Positions 61,486 through 64,000 of a DNA stretch of 64,000 nt are shown one piece after another. The stretch comes from Pueraria montana var. lobata (Eukaryota > Streptophyta > Magnoliopsida > Fabales > Fabaceae), in assembly GCA_026413185.1 (NCBI GenBank), contig CM048651.1, forward strand, positions 44,860,266 through 44,924,265. Reading direction: 5' to 3'. Position 1 is the stretch's first letter. Each line of letters opens with the position of its first letter. The translations under genes and the position numbers were made by a program. The notes under the pieces were generated by a model. It ran no database searches. It was given only the letters and a program-made list of their open reading frames with translations, and was not told where the DNA came from.

Positions 61486-63892
61486 TTAATTAAAATAACG
61501 ACTCTCCAAAGCCGTGGCCTTCTCGTTCGCAATTCTTTCTTCTGGCTTGCTAGCTAGTTTGTATGCCCTCTCCTGAAAAAATACGAAGCAATAATAACTC
61601 CGTTTGATTATTCTTTAAAACCATAATTAAAATGCTTAAGGACAAAGCACCACGTACTAGCAGACGCCACAAGTAGGGGACGCCATCTCTCTTCTTGATT
61701 TGCTTCTCTAGCACTTCGATTGCTGTGATAAAATTCACCATTATAGTTAGCGATAATTCATGAATTTGAACGTTAAAGAGAAGTTCGAGATTTTACCCTT
61801 CAATGCTTTTCCAGTATTCAGCAGCATGTTGTACCAAACTTCATTGAATACATCGACTTGTTCATCGGATGCCCCAATGATCTTCACAAAATGTAATTGG
61901 TATTGTAAGTTCCAAAATCAACAAAAGTGAAGCCACAGTATAGAAAAGAGGTTTGATTTGTACAACCTTATAATCGGTGGCATCAAAATCTGGATCAAGT
62001 AATTCCAGTCCACGTTTGTCATCACCTCTTCCGTACGCATAAAGTGCTTCTGCAAGCTAAGTTTAAACAAGAGAAATGGAGGGAAGAATTGTAACTAAGA
62101 AGAGAAAATATATAGTTCGTGTGAAGCAAAGCATGCTAATGAGAACACTACAACAGCGGTAGAAAACTATGCAGCTGTAGAGGTCTTTAAAGCGGTTATT
62201 TATTGCTGGGAAATAATCTGTTTGAACCACACAAATATGAACATGAAAAACTACTGTTAGGCCACACACAATATATCTCAATTTGTTTCAACTCTCTGCA
62301 AAATGCAAACAATGGATCAAGCATGTGATGTGATGTCAAAAGGTAAAGACTTCTGCACTCCAGCGTTTGACTTTTACTTTATTCCTAAATTCTTCATAAC
62401 AGAACATAAACCCTATAAGGGCTTATTTGCTAATCAAATCCAACAGTTATTAATTTTTTTAAAACAAATTGAAAATCAGCTAGAGTCACAATGTCCAACT
62501 TAGAACGTACCCATCTGTGCAATATCCCTACTTCTCAGTGTGACTCTTTTAAATGATGAATTTCCTGTTACATACTGGTTAAGGTTGCATGTGACAAAGC
62601 TAATTGCTTGTTTTAAAATGAATGCAACAAAGCATGGTTATCATACATTTGAGCTATGACTAGACATACCATCATTCCTCTCTGCATTCGTTGTTGCATC
62701 TTTTTAGTCATCCTCAAAAACCTAAAGTAAGATAACATGAATATATCACAATTCATGCAACATTGTATGTCAATTACATTTGCAAAATATAACACTTCCA
62801 CCTGTTTTTTAAGCCCTTAAGAAGATCTTCTGCTTTAGAAATTTCTCCGGTCTTTGCCAAAGTCCACACTATCAATACATCAAAGTGCCACTCCATATAC
62901 CAGTTTTCCTGACCATTTAATATACATCCATGAAATGCACAAGCATAAGAAAGTTTTTCCAACATGATATTTGAGCAAGTGCTCAAAAGTTGTATCATCA
63001 CTAAGAAGCACAGAAAGTACAATTTAAAAAAAAAAAATCACTCGAACTCATTTTTATGTGTAATGTACATTTCGTCTTGAAAATATAAATTTATGGGCTT
63101 AAAAATAGTTTCATGTTGTTAAATATATATACTTTTTCTATTTGGTAACTTCTACTTTGCATTCAATTTTCACATTTTCCTTTTATTTTTTTGTTAAAAT
63201 TGTGAACTGGCAGTATTTCCAGTTTAATGTCCAATCTGGTTTTAAGTTTTTAATACATCGGAAGAGAACACAGATAAGTATCAACCTAACAAAAGTGTAC
63301 CCGAATTCAAGACTCAGATCAATATTCCAATTACATACTGAAGTGTCATACAATATTACCATTTCGTTGATTCATATAGCATGTAGGGTGTATCTTAACT
63401 TACTTGATTAGTTAGGCATTCTGCAAGCATCTTGAGACGATCACCAATGATATCCAATTCACCACGTACATACAACCGCAAAAGCAGACCCGCAGCATTT
63501 AAGTAAATCTGTATTCAGAGAGATTAGAACTTATGACAAAAGGAAGAAAGTGAGAAACTACTGGTAAAGACAAAGCTTATGAAATCACATACCTCTGCAC
63601 CCATAGAATCATTTTTGTCAAGCTCCTTCCATATATAATTGTCATATATTTCTAGCACTCTTTGTATCGGAGCATTACCTTCTAGGTAACAAAGTGCTAC
63701 ATGCCACCAATTGTGTGTCAACCTGAAAGAATGAAAATTCTGTAGCTGACTAATAGAAAGCTAGATAAAGCCATGGTTAAATGAATCAAATGCTTACATA
63801 AAAGATGAAGAAGAACCCCATGTTGATGAACATTCTTCCATGAACTTAACAGCTTCTCTAAGACAGCACTTATACTGAAGAACATGGCATAA
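61486..63892 (-). CDS. TTC38-like tetratricopeptide repeat protein, 3' exons only
   Basis: Nine exons on the minus strand: 63892-63798, 63722-63593, 63508-63404, 62908-62802, 62721-62670, 62056-61967, 61881-61797, 61722-61658 and 61572-61486 (TAA 61488-61486). All junctions are GT-AG, and the phases join without a break to 816 nt, the last 271 residues. The gene begins beyond 64000. Matches to the TTC38 family are strong throughout: CHVLQYKCC, HNWWHVALCYLEGNAP, EIYDNYIWKELDK, LNAAGLLLRLYVRGEL, NWYMEWHFDVLIVWTLAKTGE, EALYAYGRG, GASDEQVDVFNEVWYNMLLNTG and WRLLERAY. TTC38 is a poorly characterised TPR-fold protein of about 460-470 residues, conserved from bacteria to animals and plants; its biochemical role is not known. 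Introns are 70-610 bp and show no inserted elements. The protein looks intact in this window. Confidence 0.9.
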
Positions 63893-64000
63893 CTGCAGAA
63901 CAAAATTCAATTATTACACTAACTATTTAGGTCATAAATTATGAAAAAAAATTCTTATAACCTATTTCTGAAATTTGACAGAAATGTATTCATAACTTGT

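Overview
This is AT-rich plant nuclear DNA, most likely from a legume close to soybean (Glycine). That placement is inference. It rests on the plant gene families present, their intron structure, a solo LTR that looks like the SIRE/Maximus Copia group, very long Tat/Ogre-type LTRs and dense short inverted-repeat elements. Three host genes are supported; almost everything else with structure is transposon-derived.

Layout. 1-1359: right end of a giant LTR (family 'A'). It interrupts the 3' part of a minus-strand Tat-lineage Ty3/gypsy element (1360-7970), whose gag-pol is one reading frame broken only by four TGA codons. 8731-16983 (minus): a four-exon gene for a 519-residue protein with two DUF569 domains; its 5.2-kb first intron makes it look like two genes. 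17161-28666: a gene-free belt of non-autonomous DNA transposons (Mutator-like, with 9-bp target duplications), foldbacks, and a 1.7-kb miniature LTR element carrying a 546-bp near-perfect hairpin. 28676-34897: a Mutator-like element with a GC-rich gene-like segment, itself hit by a Copia solo LTR and a family-A LTR. 35101-51954: a third family-A LTR, split by a 12.9-kb Copia element that in turn holds a fourth family-A LTR and an Ogre-like solo LTR. Target-site duplications fix the nesting order. 54208-54867: a Mutator-like element with six regularly spaced palindromes. 58622-60475 (plus): an intronless LRK10L/WAK-type receptor kinase. 61486-63892 (minus): nine 3' exons of a TTC38-like tetratricopeptide gene whose 5' end lies beyond the window.

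The host genes show no operon-like or pathway link: one DUF569/actin-crosslinking-like protein, one cell-surface kinase and one TPR protein. The most unusual signal is family A. Four copies are each bounded by TGTAACA/TGTTACA-type ends; the three complete ones are 3.6-4.0 kb. They share a donor-like site, an acceptor-like site and a TATA-like block, as if a long LTR carried its own intron.
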